Assembly: GCF_020037025.1 (NCBI RefSeq)
Contig: NZ_JAIQLH010000023.1
Location: 1 to 64,000, forward strand
Origin: Streptomyces huiliensis
GTDB lineage: Bacteria > Actinomycetota > Actinomycetes > Streptomycetales > Streptomycetaceae
Direction of reading: 5' to 3'
DNA: 64,000 nt
A model generated the notes under the pieces. The model ran no database searches and had not been told where the DNA came from. It saw only the letters and a list, made by a program, of their open reading frames with translations. Below, in pieces: positions 25,651 to 35,571 of this stretch (position 1 is the stretch's first letter; the number at the start of each line of letters is the position of its first letter). The translations under genes were made by a program, and so were the position numbers.

Positions 25651-26805
25651 TCACCGCCGCCGCTCCACCGGAAACACCGCCGTGATCAGCCACCCGCCCT
25701 CCGGCGCCGGCCCGGCGCCGAGCCGCCCGCCCATGGCCTTGGCGCGTTCGGCCAGCCCGACGAGGCCGAAACCGCCGCCGCGGGCGGCGTCCGTGAGCGC
25801 GGCGGGCCGCCGGCCGTCGTCGGCGATGCGGAGTTCGACGCCCTCGGGGACGCCGCGGACGCCGATGCGGACGGCCGTGGCGTCGGCGGCGTGCTTGCGG
25901 ACGTTGGTCAGCGCCTCGCGGACGACGCGGTGGACGGCGGCGGCGACGTCGCCCGGCAGCCAGTTCTCCATGCCCTGCTCGATGTAGAGGGCGACGGGCG
26001 GGCCGGTGCGCGTGAACTCCTCGGTGAGCGACCGCACCTCGGGGAGGCCCGCGACGGGCTCGGTCTCCGGTTCGGCGCCCTCGCGCAGGATGCCGACGAG
26101 GCGGCGCATCGCGCCCAGTGCCTCCCCGGCCGAGCCCTCGATGCGCTCGAACGCACGGGCGGCGGCGTCCCCCTCCACGGAGGTGAAGCGGGCCGCCTGG
26201 GCCTGGACGGCGATGCCGGTGACGTGGTGGGCGACGAGGTCGTGGAGTTCGCGGGCGAGTTCCAGGCGCTCGGCGGTCCGGACCGCCGCCATGTCGCGGA
26301 CGCGCTGGGCCGACTGGGCGCGCAGCATCAGCGAGTACGCGCCCACGACCACGGTCAGCAGCGTGAACACGGCCGTGAACCGCCCCGGGTCCAGGTCGCG
26401 CACCGGCGCGGCGAGCGCGGCCAGGGCGAGCGCCGGGCCGAGCAGCGCCGCGCGCCGGGCCGGGGAACGCTGGACGACGTTGGTGAGCAGCACCAGCAGG
26501 GCCACGTCCTCCCCCATGCCCCAGACCGTGCCGGGGTGCGGGCCGGCCATCAGGACGGCGGAGGTCGTCCAGGACACGCAGGCGGCGACGCCCGCGCGCA
26601 GGTCGAGCGGGATCCACGTGTACGGCACGGCGCACAGGCAGACGGCGACGCCCGAGGCCAGGACCACGGCGTGCGGCGGGCTGGGCTGCCGGGCGAGGAC
26701 GACGCCCTCGAAGCCGACCAGCCCGAGCAGGAAGAGGGCGAGCACGGCCTTGGCAACGACGGCCCGGCGCGGGTGCCGGGTGGCGAACCCGGCGCGCCCG
26801 GTCAC
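25651..26805 (-). CDS. Two-component sensor histidine kinase (HisKA_3, NarL-partner type)
   Basis: 384-aa membrane kinase. About four to five hydrophobic spans fill residues 15-160. The dimerisation helix has the phospho-acceptor His188 in [15 protein letters not shown], and a HATPase_c domain follows ([13 protein letters not shown] as the N box, [10 protein letters not shown] as the G1 box, [18 protein letters not shown] as the G2 box). GTG start overlaps the response regulator stop by 4 nt (GTGA), so the pair is translated together. No extracellular sensing domain of size, which suggests membrane-stress or membrane-embedded sensing. Confidence 0.93.
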   Translation of the reverse strand: MTGRAGFATRHPRRAVVAKAVLALFLLGLVGFEGVVLARQPSPPHAVVLASGVAVCLCAVPYTWIPLDLRAGVAACVSWTTSAVLMAGPHPGTVWGMGEDVALLVLLTNVVQRSPARRAALLGPALALAALAAPVRDLDPGRFTAVFTLLTVVVGAYSLMLRAQSAQRVRDMAAVRTAERLELARELHDLVAHHVTGIAVQAQAARFTSVEGDAAARAFERIEGSAGEALGAMRRLVGILREGAEPETEPVAGLPEVRSLTEEFTRTGPPVALYIEQGMENWLPGDVAAAVHRVVREALTNVRKHAADATAVRIGVRGVPEGVELRIADDGRRPAALTDAARGGGFGLVGLAERAKAMGGRLGAGPAPEGGWLITAVFPVERRR

Positions 26806-27488
26806 GTACCGCCCGTGGCCAGCCCGCTCTCCCAGGCCCAGGCGGCGATCTCGACGCGGTTCCGGGCGTCGAGCTTCAGCTGCACGTTGGCCAGGTGGGT
26901 CTTGACCGTGGACAGGGAGATGAACAGCTCGGTGGCGATCTCGGCGTTGGTGGCACCGCGCGCGAGGCAGCGGACGACGTCCTCCTCGCGCTCGGTCAGC
27001 GGCTCGGAGGGAGCCCTCATGGGGCGTTCCGTACCGCCGGTCCCGGCCGGGGCGAGGTCGCGGAGGAGCCGGACGGTGATGGCGGGCGAGATGAGGGAGT
27101 CGCCGACGGCGGCGGCGTGCACGGCCTCGACGAGCATGGCCGGACTGGCGTCCTTCAGCAGGAAGCCCGAGGCGCCGTCGCGGAGCGCGGAGTGGACGTA
27201 CTCGTCGAGGTCGAAGGTGGTGACGATGACGATGCGGGGGCGCCCGCCGCGCTCCGGCTCGGCGGCGGTGAGCGCGGAGAGCCGGCGGGTGACCTCCAGG
27301 CCGTCCAGCTTCGGCATGCGGATGTCGAGGAGCAGCACGTCGGGCCGGTGCTCCTCGACGGCGGCCAGCGCGGCCTCGCCGTCCACGACGTCGGCGACGA
27401 CGTCGATGTCGGGCTGGCTCTCCAGGATCATGCGGAAGCCGGTGCGGACCATCTCCTGGTCGTCCGCGATGACGACGGTGATCGCCAT
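26802..27488 (-). CDS. NarL/FixJ-family response regulator
   Basis: 228-aa response regulator. The receiver domain carries DD at residues 9-10, the phospho-acceptor Asp55 in LLLDIRMP, and Lys in GFLLKDASP. The LuxR-type HTH at the C-terminus reads [20 protein letters not shown] then [22 protein letters not shown] at 27488 is preferred because GAGGGGAC lies about 10 nt upstream and the receiver domain begins at once. First gene of the two-component pair; the secreted repeat protein gene lies 121 nt upstream on the same strand. Confidence 0.93.
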   Translation of the reverse strand: MAITVVIADDQEMVRTGFRMILESQPDIDVVADVVDGEAALAAVEEHRPDVLLLDIRMPKLDGLEVTRRLSALTAAEPERGGRPRIVIVTTFDLDEYVHSALRDGASGFLLKDASPAMLVEAVHAAAVGDSLISPAITVRLLRDLAPAGTGGTERPMRAPSEPLTEREEDVVRCLARGATNAEIATELFISLSTVKTHLANVQLKLDARNRVEIAAWAWESGLATGGT

Positions 27489-27609
27489 GTCGATGCCGTC
27501 CCCTCGGTGCTCGGCCGGTGCTCGGCTGGTGTCGGGCCGCGCGTGCCTCCATGTCACCGGGGGTGGGATGGGGCCGCAACAGCAGGCCGGGCGGGGCGTG
27601 CGCCCGGGG

Positions 27610-28269
27610 CTACGCGCCGGGGCGCGCGGCGGCGCGGCGGCGGCTCGCGAGGCGGAGCCCGTACGCGCCCCCGCCGACGGCCACGAGCGCCGCGCCGCCC
27701 ACGGCGAGCGGCTTGCCGACGTCGCGCCGGCCGCCGACCGTCTGCCCGGCCTGCACCATGCGGCGGACGGGGTTGCTGGCCGCTTCGTGGCGCTTGACCG
27801 GCTTCGCCGGCTTCGTCTGCTTCGCCTGCTTCAGCTGCTTCGTCTGCCGGACCTGCCGTACGGGCTTGGTGCGCTGAACCGGGCGCTCCGGGGCGATCCG
27901 CCGGTGGACGAGTCCGTCCTGCCGCAGCCCGTCCTGCGGCAGCCCGTTCTGCGGCAGCCCGTTCTGCGGCAGCCCGTTCTGCGGCAGCCCGTTCTGCGGC
28001 AGCCCGTTCTGCCGCACCTCGTGGAGCCGGCCGGCGGGCCGGAGCGGTGCCGTGGGACGCGACACGCCGGAGTGCTCCCGGTGGGTGACGCGGGGGCCGT
28101 GCCGGCGGGCGTCCGCCCCCGGACCGTCGGTTCCGGCGGCCGGGCGCCGGGTGGTCTCGTGCCGGCCCGCGGCGGGGGCGTCCGCCGCTGCGGCGCCGGT
28201 CACCGGCAGGAGTACCGCGCTCGCGGCGGCGAGGAGGGTGACGACGGCGAGGCGGGTCCTGGCGGGCAC
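27610..28269 (-). CDS. Hypothetical secreted protein with pentapeptide repeats and C-terminal anchor
   Basis: 219 aa, no known family. A Sec signal ([19 protein letters not shown]) ends with AAAADA near residue 29. The mid region holds six or seven tandem pentads of the form Gln-Asn/Asp-Gly-Leu-Pro (27912-28016 in DNA, 15-bp units). Then comes a Lys/Gln/Thr/Pro-rich basic stretch, and last a hydrophobic helix ([19 protein letters not shown]) followed by [10 protein letters not shown]. That end looks like a wall or membrane anchor but lacks a sortase LPxTG motif directly before it. Possibly a cell-surface protein; the neighbouring two-component genes may be functionally linked. Confidence 0.68.
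   Translation of the reverse strand: MPARTRLAVVTLLAAASAVLLPVTGAAAADAPAAGRHETTRRPAAGTDGPGADARRHGPRVTHREHSGVSRPTAPLRPAGRLHEVRQNGLPQNGLPQNGLPQNGLPQNGLPQDGLRQDGLVHRRIAPERPVQRTKPVRQVRQTKQLKQAKQTKPAKPVKRHEAASNPVRRMVQAGQTVGGRRDVGKPLAVGGAALVAVGGGAYGLRLASRRRAAARPGA
27912..28016 (-). repeat. Seven 15-bp tandem units encoding (Q)(N/D)GLP
   Basis: CAGCCCGTTCTGCGG-like 15-bp units, four identical and the outer ones diverged, in frame inside the secreted-protein gene. Homogeneity in the centre suggests slippage expansion. Confidence 0.88.
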
Positions 28270-28582
28270 GGGGTGGTCTCTCTGTAGGCGGTCGAGGCGG
28301 TCGGTTGCGCGTGATCCACGTTACGGGGCTCCGCGGCCCGTACGCCTCGACCAAGGGGCCATTCCGGGGCCGTTCCTCCTCGGCCGAAAGAATGACAGTG
28401 CGCCCTCGTGCGTCATACCGGGGTCGTGTGGGGGTGCCCCAGCCCCGCCCTTTCACCGTTTCTTGCAGGGGCAAAGCCCCCACACCCCCGAAGCGCCCTA
28501 CGGGCTCCCCCCGAGGGGGTACCCCCAGTCCTCAAACGCCGGACGGGCTGAATGGTCAGCCCGTCCGGCGGGGCTCACCCCC
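28270..28582. other. Intergenic region with one copy of a dispersed palindromic element
   Basis: 313 nt between the secreted-protein start and the trypsin stop, both minus strand. Positions 28270-28430 should hold the secreted-protein promoter. Positions 28431-28580 hold a GC-rich composite of hairpins (see separate entry). Confidence 0.6.
28431..28580. repeat. Dispersed GC-rich palindromic element, copy A
   Basis: The core is a perfect 15-bp stem CGCCGGACGGGCTGA (28537-28551) with its complement (28556-28570) around loop ATGG. To the left lie small hairpins such as GGGGGCTTTGCCCC-like and CCCCGAGGGGGTACCCCC-like modules and the phrase CAGCCCCGCCCTTTCACCGT. Closely related elements occur at 52.4 and 63.2 kb. 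It lies just 3' of the trypsin gene and may act as its terminator. Confidence 0.8.
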
Positions 28583-29395
<813 letters not shown>

Positions 29396-29641
29396 TCAGC
29401 CAGGTTCATTAAGTCAGGTTCATGACAAGCTGCCGATGCTCGCGCCGAAGCGGAACCTGGCGAACGCGGTGTGCCGAGTATCGGAGCGGACGCGAGCGGC
29501 GGCAAGGACGCTTCAGGCCAGTCGGGCCAAGAGGAGAACGGAGGTGCCCCCGGAACGGCGGCGGCACCCGTACCCCTCCCCGCCACGCCCCCGTAAAGTG
29601 GGAGGACAGGGGGCCGGCGGAAGCCACGGGGGTGGTGACGG

Positions 29642-30529
29642 GTGGGCACGGACGTCGAGATCCTGCACGGCTTCCCGCACCTGGACACGGTGCACTCCGC
29701 GATCACCGCCCTCTACCGGCGGCTCTCGTACGACACCCTCCGCACCTTCGCGCCCAGCGTCCCGCCGTCCGACGTCGCGTTCTCCGACGACGAGGACCCC
29801 TACCTGGGCGTCCAGCGGATCGCCGGCGTCATGGTGCGCCACCTGCGGCTCCCGGACGCGCGCATGATCGTCTCGTTCCGCGACATGCGGCACGCCGGGA
29901 ACGTCGAACTCGCGGCCGGCCCCGAGTACTTCATCGAGCTCAACTCCCGCTTCAAGAAGCACCGCAAGGACATCGGCGCCGCCCTCGCCCACGAGGTGAC
30001 GCACGTCTACCTGCACCGGCTGGGCCTCGCCTTCCCCGGCACCCGGGACAACGAGATCCTCACCGACACCGTCGCCGCCTACCTCGGTGCCGGCTGGCTG
30101 CTGCTCGACGCGTACCGCGAGGACGCGGTCAGCACGCAGAAGCTCGGCTACCTCACCCCGGAGGAGTTCGGCTACGTCCTCGCCCAGCGCGCCGAGGTCT
30201 TCGCCGAGGATCCCAGGACCTGGTTCACCAGCCCGCGCGCCCACGACGCGTACGTCCAGGGCGCGGCGCGGGCCCGTCAGGAGGCGCGGCGTCCGCCGCT
30301 GGCCGCGGCGGGCCGGCTCGGGCGGCACCGCTACGCGCGCGACCGCCGGGCGGCCGAGCGCGGCACGGGCCCGGTACCGGCCGCCGCGGGGTACGCGTTC
30401 GAGGGGCGCGACCCGCAGCGTGTCAGCTTCCCCTGCCCCACCTGCCACCAGCGCATCCGCGTCCCGGTCCAGGGGCGGCTGCGGGCCCGGTGCGGCCTGT
30501 GCGGGAGCGTGCTGGACTGCGAGACGTGA
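29642..30529 (+). CDS. Predicted zinc metallopeptidase with C-terminal zinc ribbon
   Basis: 295 aa. The middle contains HEVTHVYLHRLG (residues ~117-128), an HExxH zincin motif, and 20 residues on NEILTDTVAAYLGAG, which could give the third ligand Glu or Asp as in gluzincins. The C-terminus has CPTC and CGLC pairs 22 residues apart, a zinc-ribbon-like module. No signal peptide. I do not recognise a named family. GTG start follows a GGGGGTGG run. Convergent with the GH113-like gene. Confidence 0.72.
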   Translation: MGTDVEILHGFPHLDTVHSAITALYRRLSYDTLRTFAPSVPPSDVAFSDDEDPYLGVQRIAGVMVRHLRLPDARMIVSFRDMRHAGNVELAAGPEYFIELNSRFKKHRKDIGAALAHEVTHVYLHRLGLAFPGTRDNEILTDTVAAYLGAGWLLLDAYREDAVSTQKLGYLTPEEFGYVLAQRAEVFAEDPRTWFTSPRAHDAYVQGAARARQEARRPPLAAAGRLGRHRYARDRRAAERGTGPVPAAAGYAFEGRDPQRVSFPCPTCHQRIRVPVQGRLRARCGLCGSVLDCET

Positions 30530-30547
30530 CCGGCGGTCCCGCACCGC

Positions 30548-31639
30548 TCACCCGTTCCCCCACCACTTCCGCAGCACCTTCTCCGCCGGCTTGCCGTGCG
30601 GCGTGTACGCGAGCTTCTTCGGCGTCTCCCCCGTGTCCGGCCAGTCGTCCCACATCCACCAGCACACACCCGCCCACCACTTCTGCCCGTCGAACGCGGC
30701 GAGCAACGCCTCGTACCCGGCGGCCTGTTCGGCGTCGCCCGCGGCCTTGCTGACGGTCCAGGAGTACGGGGCGGTGGTGCTGCCCTTCTGGCTGACGTAG
30801 CCGGCCTCGGTGAAGAGGATCTTCCGCCCCTGCTCGGCGGAGAACGCGGCCAGCTCCTTCACCACCGGCTGCCACGCCTCGCGCAGCCGCCCCACGTCGG
30901 CGGTGGGCTTCTCGCCGAGCGGCCAGTACGCGTCGATGCCGATCAGGTCGAGGCTCTTCCAGAACGCGACCTTGCGGTACTCGTCGTAGTTGGCCGCGTA
31001 CGTGAGCGGGCCCTTGTAGCGGGCGCGGACGGCGGCGACGGCCTTCTTCCAGTGGGCGCCGTCCTCCGAGGTGCCGGTGAGCTCGGTGCCGACGGAGAAC
31101 TGCTCCGCGCCGGTCTCGCGGGCGAGGTCCGCGTAGTGGGTGATGAAGCGCTCGTACGCCGCGAACCACGCGTCCGGGTCGGCGGGCCGGATGCCGGAGC
31201 GGTCCTCGCCGCTCTTCAGGTCCACATGCGGCTTGATCATGGTCTTGAGGCCCGCGTCGTGGGCGAGGCGGACGATGTGGCGCAGGCTCGCGTCGTCGGC
31301 GGTCTCGTCGGTGGGCCGCATGCCGGTGTCGGTGAGCTTGTCCTGGTACCAGGTGGGGGTGAAGGTCACCCACCGGGCGCCGGTGGCGGCGATCTGCCGC
31401 AGATACGTTTTGGCCTCGGGGTTCTCGTAGTCCTTACGGTTCCAGGCGGGGAGCGTGATCCCTTTCAGCGCGGCCTCCTTCCGGCCGTCCGGGCGCTTGC
31501 TCGCGCCGCCGCTCGCGGTGCCGGCGGGCGGGGTCGCGGGGGACTCGCCGGAGTCGTCGGAGTCGTCGGCGGAGCAGCCCGCGAGGAAGAGGGCGGCCGC
31601 GGCCGCCAGCGCGACGACCGCCCTCTTCTTCGCGCTCAC
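30548..31639 (-). CDS. GH113-like glycoside hydrolase lipoprotein
   Basis: 363 aa. Signal peptide with lipobox LAGC (Cys22), then a Ser/Asp linker, then a TIM-barrel domain resembling GH113 (endo-beta-1,4-mannanase family). Features are TWYQDKLTDTG, KTMIKPHVDLKSG, the probable acid/base Glu in FSVGTELTG, LDLIGIDAYWPLG, and the probable nucleophile Glu in ILFTEAGYVSQKG. Cell-surface anchored by inference. GTG start overlaps the upstream DUF2334 gene by 4 nt, so the two are coupled. Context suggests trimming or release of a surface glycan rather than nutrient mannan degradation. Confidence 0.85.
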   Translation of the reverse strand: MSAKKRAVVALAAAAALFLAGCSADDSDDSGESPATPPAGTASGGASKRPDGRKEAALKGITLPAWNRKDYENPEAKTYLRQIAATGARWVTFTPTWYQDKLTDTGMRPTDETADDASLRHIVRLAHDAGLKTMIKPHVDLKSGEDRSGIRPADPDAWFAAYERFITHYADLARETGAEQFSVGTELTGTSEDGAHWKKAVAAVRARYKGPLTYAANYDEYRKVAFWKSLDLIGIDAYWPLGEKPTADVGRLREAWQPVVKELAAFSAEQGRKILFTEAGYVSQKGSTTAPYSWTVSKAAGDAEQAAGYEALLAAFDGQKWWAGVCWWMWDDWPDTGETPKKLAYTPHGKPAEKVLRKWWGNG

Positions 31640-33567
31640 TGGTTGAGGTCCGTGGGGCCGACGAAGGTGTAGCCGAGGGCGCGGATGCCGTCGACCGTCT
31701 CCTTGAGCGGGGCCGTCCCGTAGTACGGGTGGTAGAAGAAGCTGGCCACGCCGTCCCGGACGGCCAGGTTGGCCTTGGCCGAGGCGACCAGGTCGGCGGG
31801 GAGCCGGGCCGGGTGGTTGTTGTACGCCTCGGGCTCGTAGTTGCCGAGGTTCTCCGGCAGGACCGTGGTGCCGTAGACGTCCTTCACGGCGTACGGGAAG
31901 AACTGGCCGATGTACCGGCCGGCGTTCGCGGTGGTGCCGGGCAGGGTTCCTGCGAAGTACAAGGATCTCTCCAGACGCGCGGAGAAGTTCTGACCGAGGA
32001 CACGGTAGTCGGTCCCGGAGGCCGCGTAGTGTGGCGTTGTCCACAGCGTCGGCTTCGGCAGCCCGGCCGCCGTGAAGGCCGCGAGGGCGGACGTAACTCG
32101 CGTTTGCGCCCAGAGAGTTGAGTCCTCGGCGGGCGGCCCGTCGTAGATCACGTTGTCGGCCGCGTCGACGTGTGCGCGGAAGAACTCGAAGTCGTCGCCG
32201 GTGACTCCGCTGTACGGGTTGTTCACGTTGCTGTACTGGTGGGTGTAGCCGTGGTCCATCAGCACCGCGCCGTGCGCCAGCATGTACTTGAGGGCGGAGA
32301 CGACCTGGGGGCTCTGGGCGAGCGTGACGGTCTCGGGACGCCCGTTGTTGTAGACGCCCTTGGGGTCCGTGTAGACGGGGATGACGTTGATCCCGTAGGG
32401 GATCTTCTCCGCCGAGAGGTAGTCCGCCACTTGGCGCAGCTGGTTGGCGTCGGCCTTCGGGCTGATGTCCTCCAGCCGGACGAACGCGCGGTGCCGCTCG
32501 GCGGTGGCGGGCGCGAGCCCGTCGAAGAGCAGGTCCTCGAAGGCGATCACGCGGTCGCTCTCGGAGATGTAGGTGAACGGGATCTCGCCGACGTACGTCA
32601 GGTTGCCCGAACGGATCGCCCAGGGGCTGGTGGCACCGGAGTTGGCGTCGGTGGCCTGGGCCAGCTGGGTGACCTGGGGGTAGCCCGGTCCGGTCACCAG
32701 GGCGGGGTGCAGCACGCCGCCGTCGAAGCCGGCGGGGATCTTCCGGGTGAGCTGCCGCCCCTTGTAGTCCACCCGGGTGATGTTCCCGACCGTTCCGCCG
32801 CTCTCGAAGAACGAGTTGGCGGGGTCCCAGCCGTAGTGCTGCTTGAAGGTCTCCACGCCGACGGCGTTGGCCATGCCCCAGATGTTGTCCCCGACCCAGG
32901 TGACCGGGTGGGTGGTGGCCAGCGCGTCCTGGTAGAACGCGGCGGGGACGGCGTCCGGGACGGTTCCGCCGTAGTACGTCGAGCCCATGTACACCGTGGC
33001 CGTGTACTGGTTGACCAGGCCCGCGGTGTACGCCGAGACGGGCTTGGCGGTCACGGTGCCGAAGTGGCCGGCGAGGTTGGCGGCGGCCATGGCGTAGAGC
33101 TCGCCCAGGTACCCGTAGGGGCCCGCGGTGTCGTACAGGACCAGCGTCGAGGTCCCGGCCGCGACGGCGGCCTGCCGGACGGCGGCGGGGCCCTGGAGCG
33201 GGGCGAGGGCGGGGACGGCGGTGGGGGCCGCGGTGACGGGTGCGACGGCCTGCCGTACCCCGGTCGCACCCCCGGTACCGCCGGTACCGCTCGGTGCCGG
33301 CGGCCGCAGGACGAGCTTGCCCGACCGGCGCAGCCGGTCGTTGGACAGCCTCGCGGCCTCCCATGCCTTGAGGTCCTTCACCCCGGCGCCGGAGAGCGCG
33401 GCCGGCCCGGTGCCCTGCAGCGCGTGCGACGGGCGGAACCGGGAGTCCGCCGGGGCGTCGGCGGCTCCGGCGCCCTCCGATATCGCGAAACCGCCCACGA
33501 GAGCGGCGACTATCGAAAGCGTTAGCGAGATTCTGGGCTTTCCCAGCCTTCTCCGGGAAATTCTCAT
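31636..33567 (-). CDS. DUF2334 polysaccharide-deacetylase-like exported protein
   Basis: 643 aa. A basic N-terminus and hydrophobic run (LSIVAALVGGFAISEGAGA) direct export. The first ~350 residues include LVLYDTAGPYGYLGELYAM and resemble a glutamine-amidotransferase-like sensor fold. The second half has the DUF2334 hallmarks FVRLEDISPKADANQL and ALMDHGYTHQYS, which correspond to the metal-binding Asp and H-x3-H of polysaccharide deacetylases. The ATG at 33567 is chosen since GGGGGG lies 7 nt upstream; 33573 is equally in frame. Head of a two-gene unit with the GH113-like gene; divergent from the synthase arm. Confidence 0.85.
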   Translation of the reverse strand: MRISRRRLGKPRISLTLSIVAALVGGFAISEGAGAADAPADSRFRPSHALQGTGPAALSGAGVKDLKAWEAARLSNDRLRRSGKLVLRPPAPSGTGGTGGATGVRQAVAPVTAAPTAVPALAPLQGPAAVRQAAVAAGTSTLVLYDTAGPYGYLGELYAMAAANLAGHFGTVTAKPVSAYTAGLVNQYTATVYMGSTYYGGTVPDAVPAAFYQDALATTHPVTWVGDNIWGMANAVGVETFKQHYGWDPANSFFESGGTVGNITRVDYKGRQLTRKIPAGFDGGVLHPALVTGPGYPQVTQLAQATDANSGATSPWAIRSGNLTYVGEIPFTYISESDRVIAFEDLLFDGLAPATAERHRAFVRLEDISPKADANQLRQVADYLSAEKIPYGINVIPVYTDPKGVYNNGRPETVTLAQSPQVVSALKYMLAHGAVLMDHGYTHQYSNVNNPYSGVTGDDFEFFRAHVDAADNVIYDGPPAEDSTLWAQTRVTSALAAFTAAGLPKPTLWTTPHYAASGTDYRVLGQNFSARLERSLYFAGTLPGTTANAGRYIGQFFPYAVKDVYGTTVLPENLGNYEPEAYNNHPARLPADLVASAKANLAVRDGVASFFYHPYYGTAPLKETVDGIRALGYTFVGPTDLNQ

Positions 33568-33939
33568 CCTCATTCCCCCCTGGCTGCCGTTGCGGCATGG
33601 TCGACATCGAGCCGACAGTTGGCAGATTCTGGTGGGGCCTCCGATGCCTGTCAATGGACTCCCGCATATCCATGACAGTTCCGCGACATACTCGGAATCA
33701 CGGACCGCCCTCTTCCGATTTCCTCCCCCTCTCTTCCCGCCTCACTCCGCGCCGAGGTTGGTGCAGACCGCAGGTCACACCAGTACCAACCACGGCGCGA
33801 ACTGCCAGAACTACCGGCCGGTCGGAAGAATTTACGTCCCCGAATTCCACGACTTCCCGGATGTACGACCGGTCCGATCGGACGGTCTGGTACGTTCCCA
33901 GCGCACGCCTCGCAGGAGGCGGAAAATGGGGGGGAACCC
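33568..33939. other. Divergent control region of the exopolysaccharide locus
   Basis: 372 nt between the two arms. It includes relatively AT-rich blocks and a perfect palindrome at 33872-33883. No gene was found. It should contain promoters for both arms and is the natural place for locus-specific regulation. Confidence 0.55.
33872..33883. promoter_or_regulatory. 12-bp palindrome upstream of the synthase arm
   Basis: GTCCGATCGGAC is perfectly palindromic, flanked by GACCG on the left and GGTC on the right, 57 bp before the ATG of the small membrane-protein gene. Candidate operator. Confidence 0.4.
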
Positions 33940-34143
33940 ATGTACGGAAAACCTGCTCTGGGCACCGTCGTGCCCTTGGCCGGGCTGACTGCGGCGGCGC
34001 CGGAAGTGCTGCCGGGCCTGCCCTACGCGAGAGGGCTCCAGGAAGCCGCGGGAGCCGGCTTCCTGCTCTACTGTTCGATAGCCGCCGTCCTGCTTTCGCT
34101 GAAATTCTGGTACCGGATACGGAACTCCGGTGGCCGCTCATGA
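33940..34143 (+). CDS. Small single-span membrane protein, first gene of the synthase arm
   Basis: 67 aa. One strong membrane helix at about residues 36-58 (GAGFLLYCSIAAVLLSLKFW) is followed by a short basic tail (RIRNSGGRS). A GGGGGGG run ends 5 nt before the ATG, and the stop overlaps the GT2 ATG (ATGA), so it is translated with the synthase. No family recognised. By analogy with small subunits of processive synthases (for example PgaD), it could be a synthase partner; this is inference. Short enough to be missed by automatic annotation. Confidence 0.7.
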   Translation: MYGKPALGTVVPLAGLTAAAPEVLPGLPYARGLQEAAGAGFLLYCSIAAVLLSLKFWYRIRNSGGRS

Positions 34144-35432
34144 CCGACGGCATCCGGATCGGCGACGTCCCGCTCGGTGAACTCCTGCTCTGGTCGAGCA
34201 TCGCCATCATCGTGATGGCCGGCTGCTACAACACGTCCCTCTTCCTCGTCTCCCGGCGCCGCTTCCGCCGCTCCCGCGGCCCCCGCGAACAGCGCTGCTA
34301 CGTCTTCCTCCTCGCCTGCCTCAACGAGGAGAAGGTGCTCGCGGAGAGCCTGGCGCGCATCACCGCGCTGCCCGCCCGCAACACCCTGGCGCTGGTCATC
34401 GACGACGCCTCCGACGACCGCACGGCCGACATCGCCCGCGCCGCCTGCGCCGCCCACCCCGGCAAGGTCCACCTCCTCCAGCGGCACCTGCCGAACGCCC
34501 GCAAGGGCAAGGGCGCGGCCCTCAACGCCGGTATCGCGCACCTGCGTTCGTCCGGCCTGCTGGACGGCCGCGATCCCCGCGACGTCATCGTCTGCGTCGT
34601 GGACGCCGACGGGCGGCTCGACCAGCACGTGGTCCAGGCGGTCGACCCGTACTTCGACAACCCGCGCACCGGCGGCACCCAGATCGGCGTGCGGATGTAC
34701 AACCGGAACAAGGGCCTGCTCGCCCGGCTCCAGGACATGGAGTTCGTCATCTACGGCGACATCTTCCAGAGCGCCCGCCGCTACATCGGCAGCGTCGGGA
34801 TGGGCGGCAACGGGCAGTTCATGCGGCTGGCCGCGCTGGACACCCTGATGGGCCCGGACGGCTCGGGGCCTTGGAGCGACTCCCTCACCGAGGACCTCGA
34901 CCTCGGCGTCCGGCTGATCGCCGGCGGCTGGACCAACCAGCACTGCACCTCCGCCGCCGTCTCCCAACAGGCCGTCCTCGACGTCCGGCGGCTGGTGCGG
35001 CAACGGTCGCGCTGGTTCCAGGGCCACCTCCAGTCGGCCGGGCTCGTCCCGCTGATCGTCAAGGAGGTGCCCACCCGGGCCGCCGTGGACCTGCTGTACC
35101 ACCTCTCCAGCCCGGTGCTGATCCTGCTCACCTCGCTGCTGCCGGTGTCCTTCCTGGTCGCCGTCGTCGGCACGGTCATCGGCTCCGTCGAGGCCGGCCG
35201 GCCGCTGATCTCCCCGATGTGGGTGCTCGGCCCGTACGTCCTCTCCTTCACCGCGGCCTACGCCTACGGCTGGGTCTACTCGCGGCGGGAACAGGGCCTC
35301 GGCCTCGTCCGGGCGGTCCTGCTGTCCCACCTCTTCATCTTCTACGGCTACATCTGGTTCGCCGCCGGGTGGTGGGGCCTGTGGCGGATGCTCACGGGCA
35401 AGCGCACCTGGCTGAAGACGGCGCGCACCTGA
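34140..35432 (+). CDS. Processive GT2 polysaccharide synthase
   Basis: 430-aa membrane glycosyltransferase of family 2. One helix precedes the catalytic domain (residues 13-37) and three or four follow it (about 318-420). The processive-synthase motifs are all present: DDAS at 88-91, VVDADG at 153-158, TED at 250-252, and RQRSRW at 287-292 (the Q/RxxRW motif). This is the layout of hyaluronan, chitin and PNAG synthases, which polymerise and extrude a glycan from UDP-sugars. Coupled to the 67-aa gene before it; the UDP-GlcNAc 2-epimerase follows after 139 nt and probably supplies UDP-ManNAc or adjusts the UDP-GlcNAc pool. Confidence 0.92.
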   Translation: MTDGIRIGDVPLGELLLWSSIAIIVMAGCYNTSLFLVSRRRFRRSRGPREQRCYVFLLACLNEEKVLAESLARITALPARNTLALVIDDASDDRTADIARAACAAHPGKVHLLQRHLPNARKGKGAALNAGIAHLRSSGLLDGRDPRDVIVCVVDADGRLDQHVVQAVDPYFDNPRTGGTQIGVRMYNRNKGLLARLQDMEFVIYGDIFQSARRYIGSVGMGGNGQFMRLAALDTLMGPDGSGPWSDSLTEDLDLGVRLIAGGWTNQHCTSAAVSQQAVLDVRRLVRQRSRWFQGHLQSAGLVPLIVKEVPTRAAVDLLYHLSSPVLILLTSLLPVSFLVAVVGTVIGSVEAGRPLISPMWVLGPYVLSFTAAYAYGWVYSRREQGLGLVRAVLLSHLFIFYGYIWFAAGWWGLWRMLTGKRTWLKTART

Positions 35433-35571
35433 CGGCGCCGGGGGCGCACCCGCCCCCGCGGTGCTCCGCGTCCGAACCGCTTCACGCGACCGGCGGACGG
35501 CACCGGGCAGCACCTCTCCTCTCCGCTGAAACTCCACTCCGCCCATCGCCACACACCGCTCAGGGAGACCC

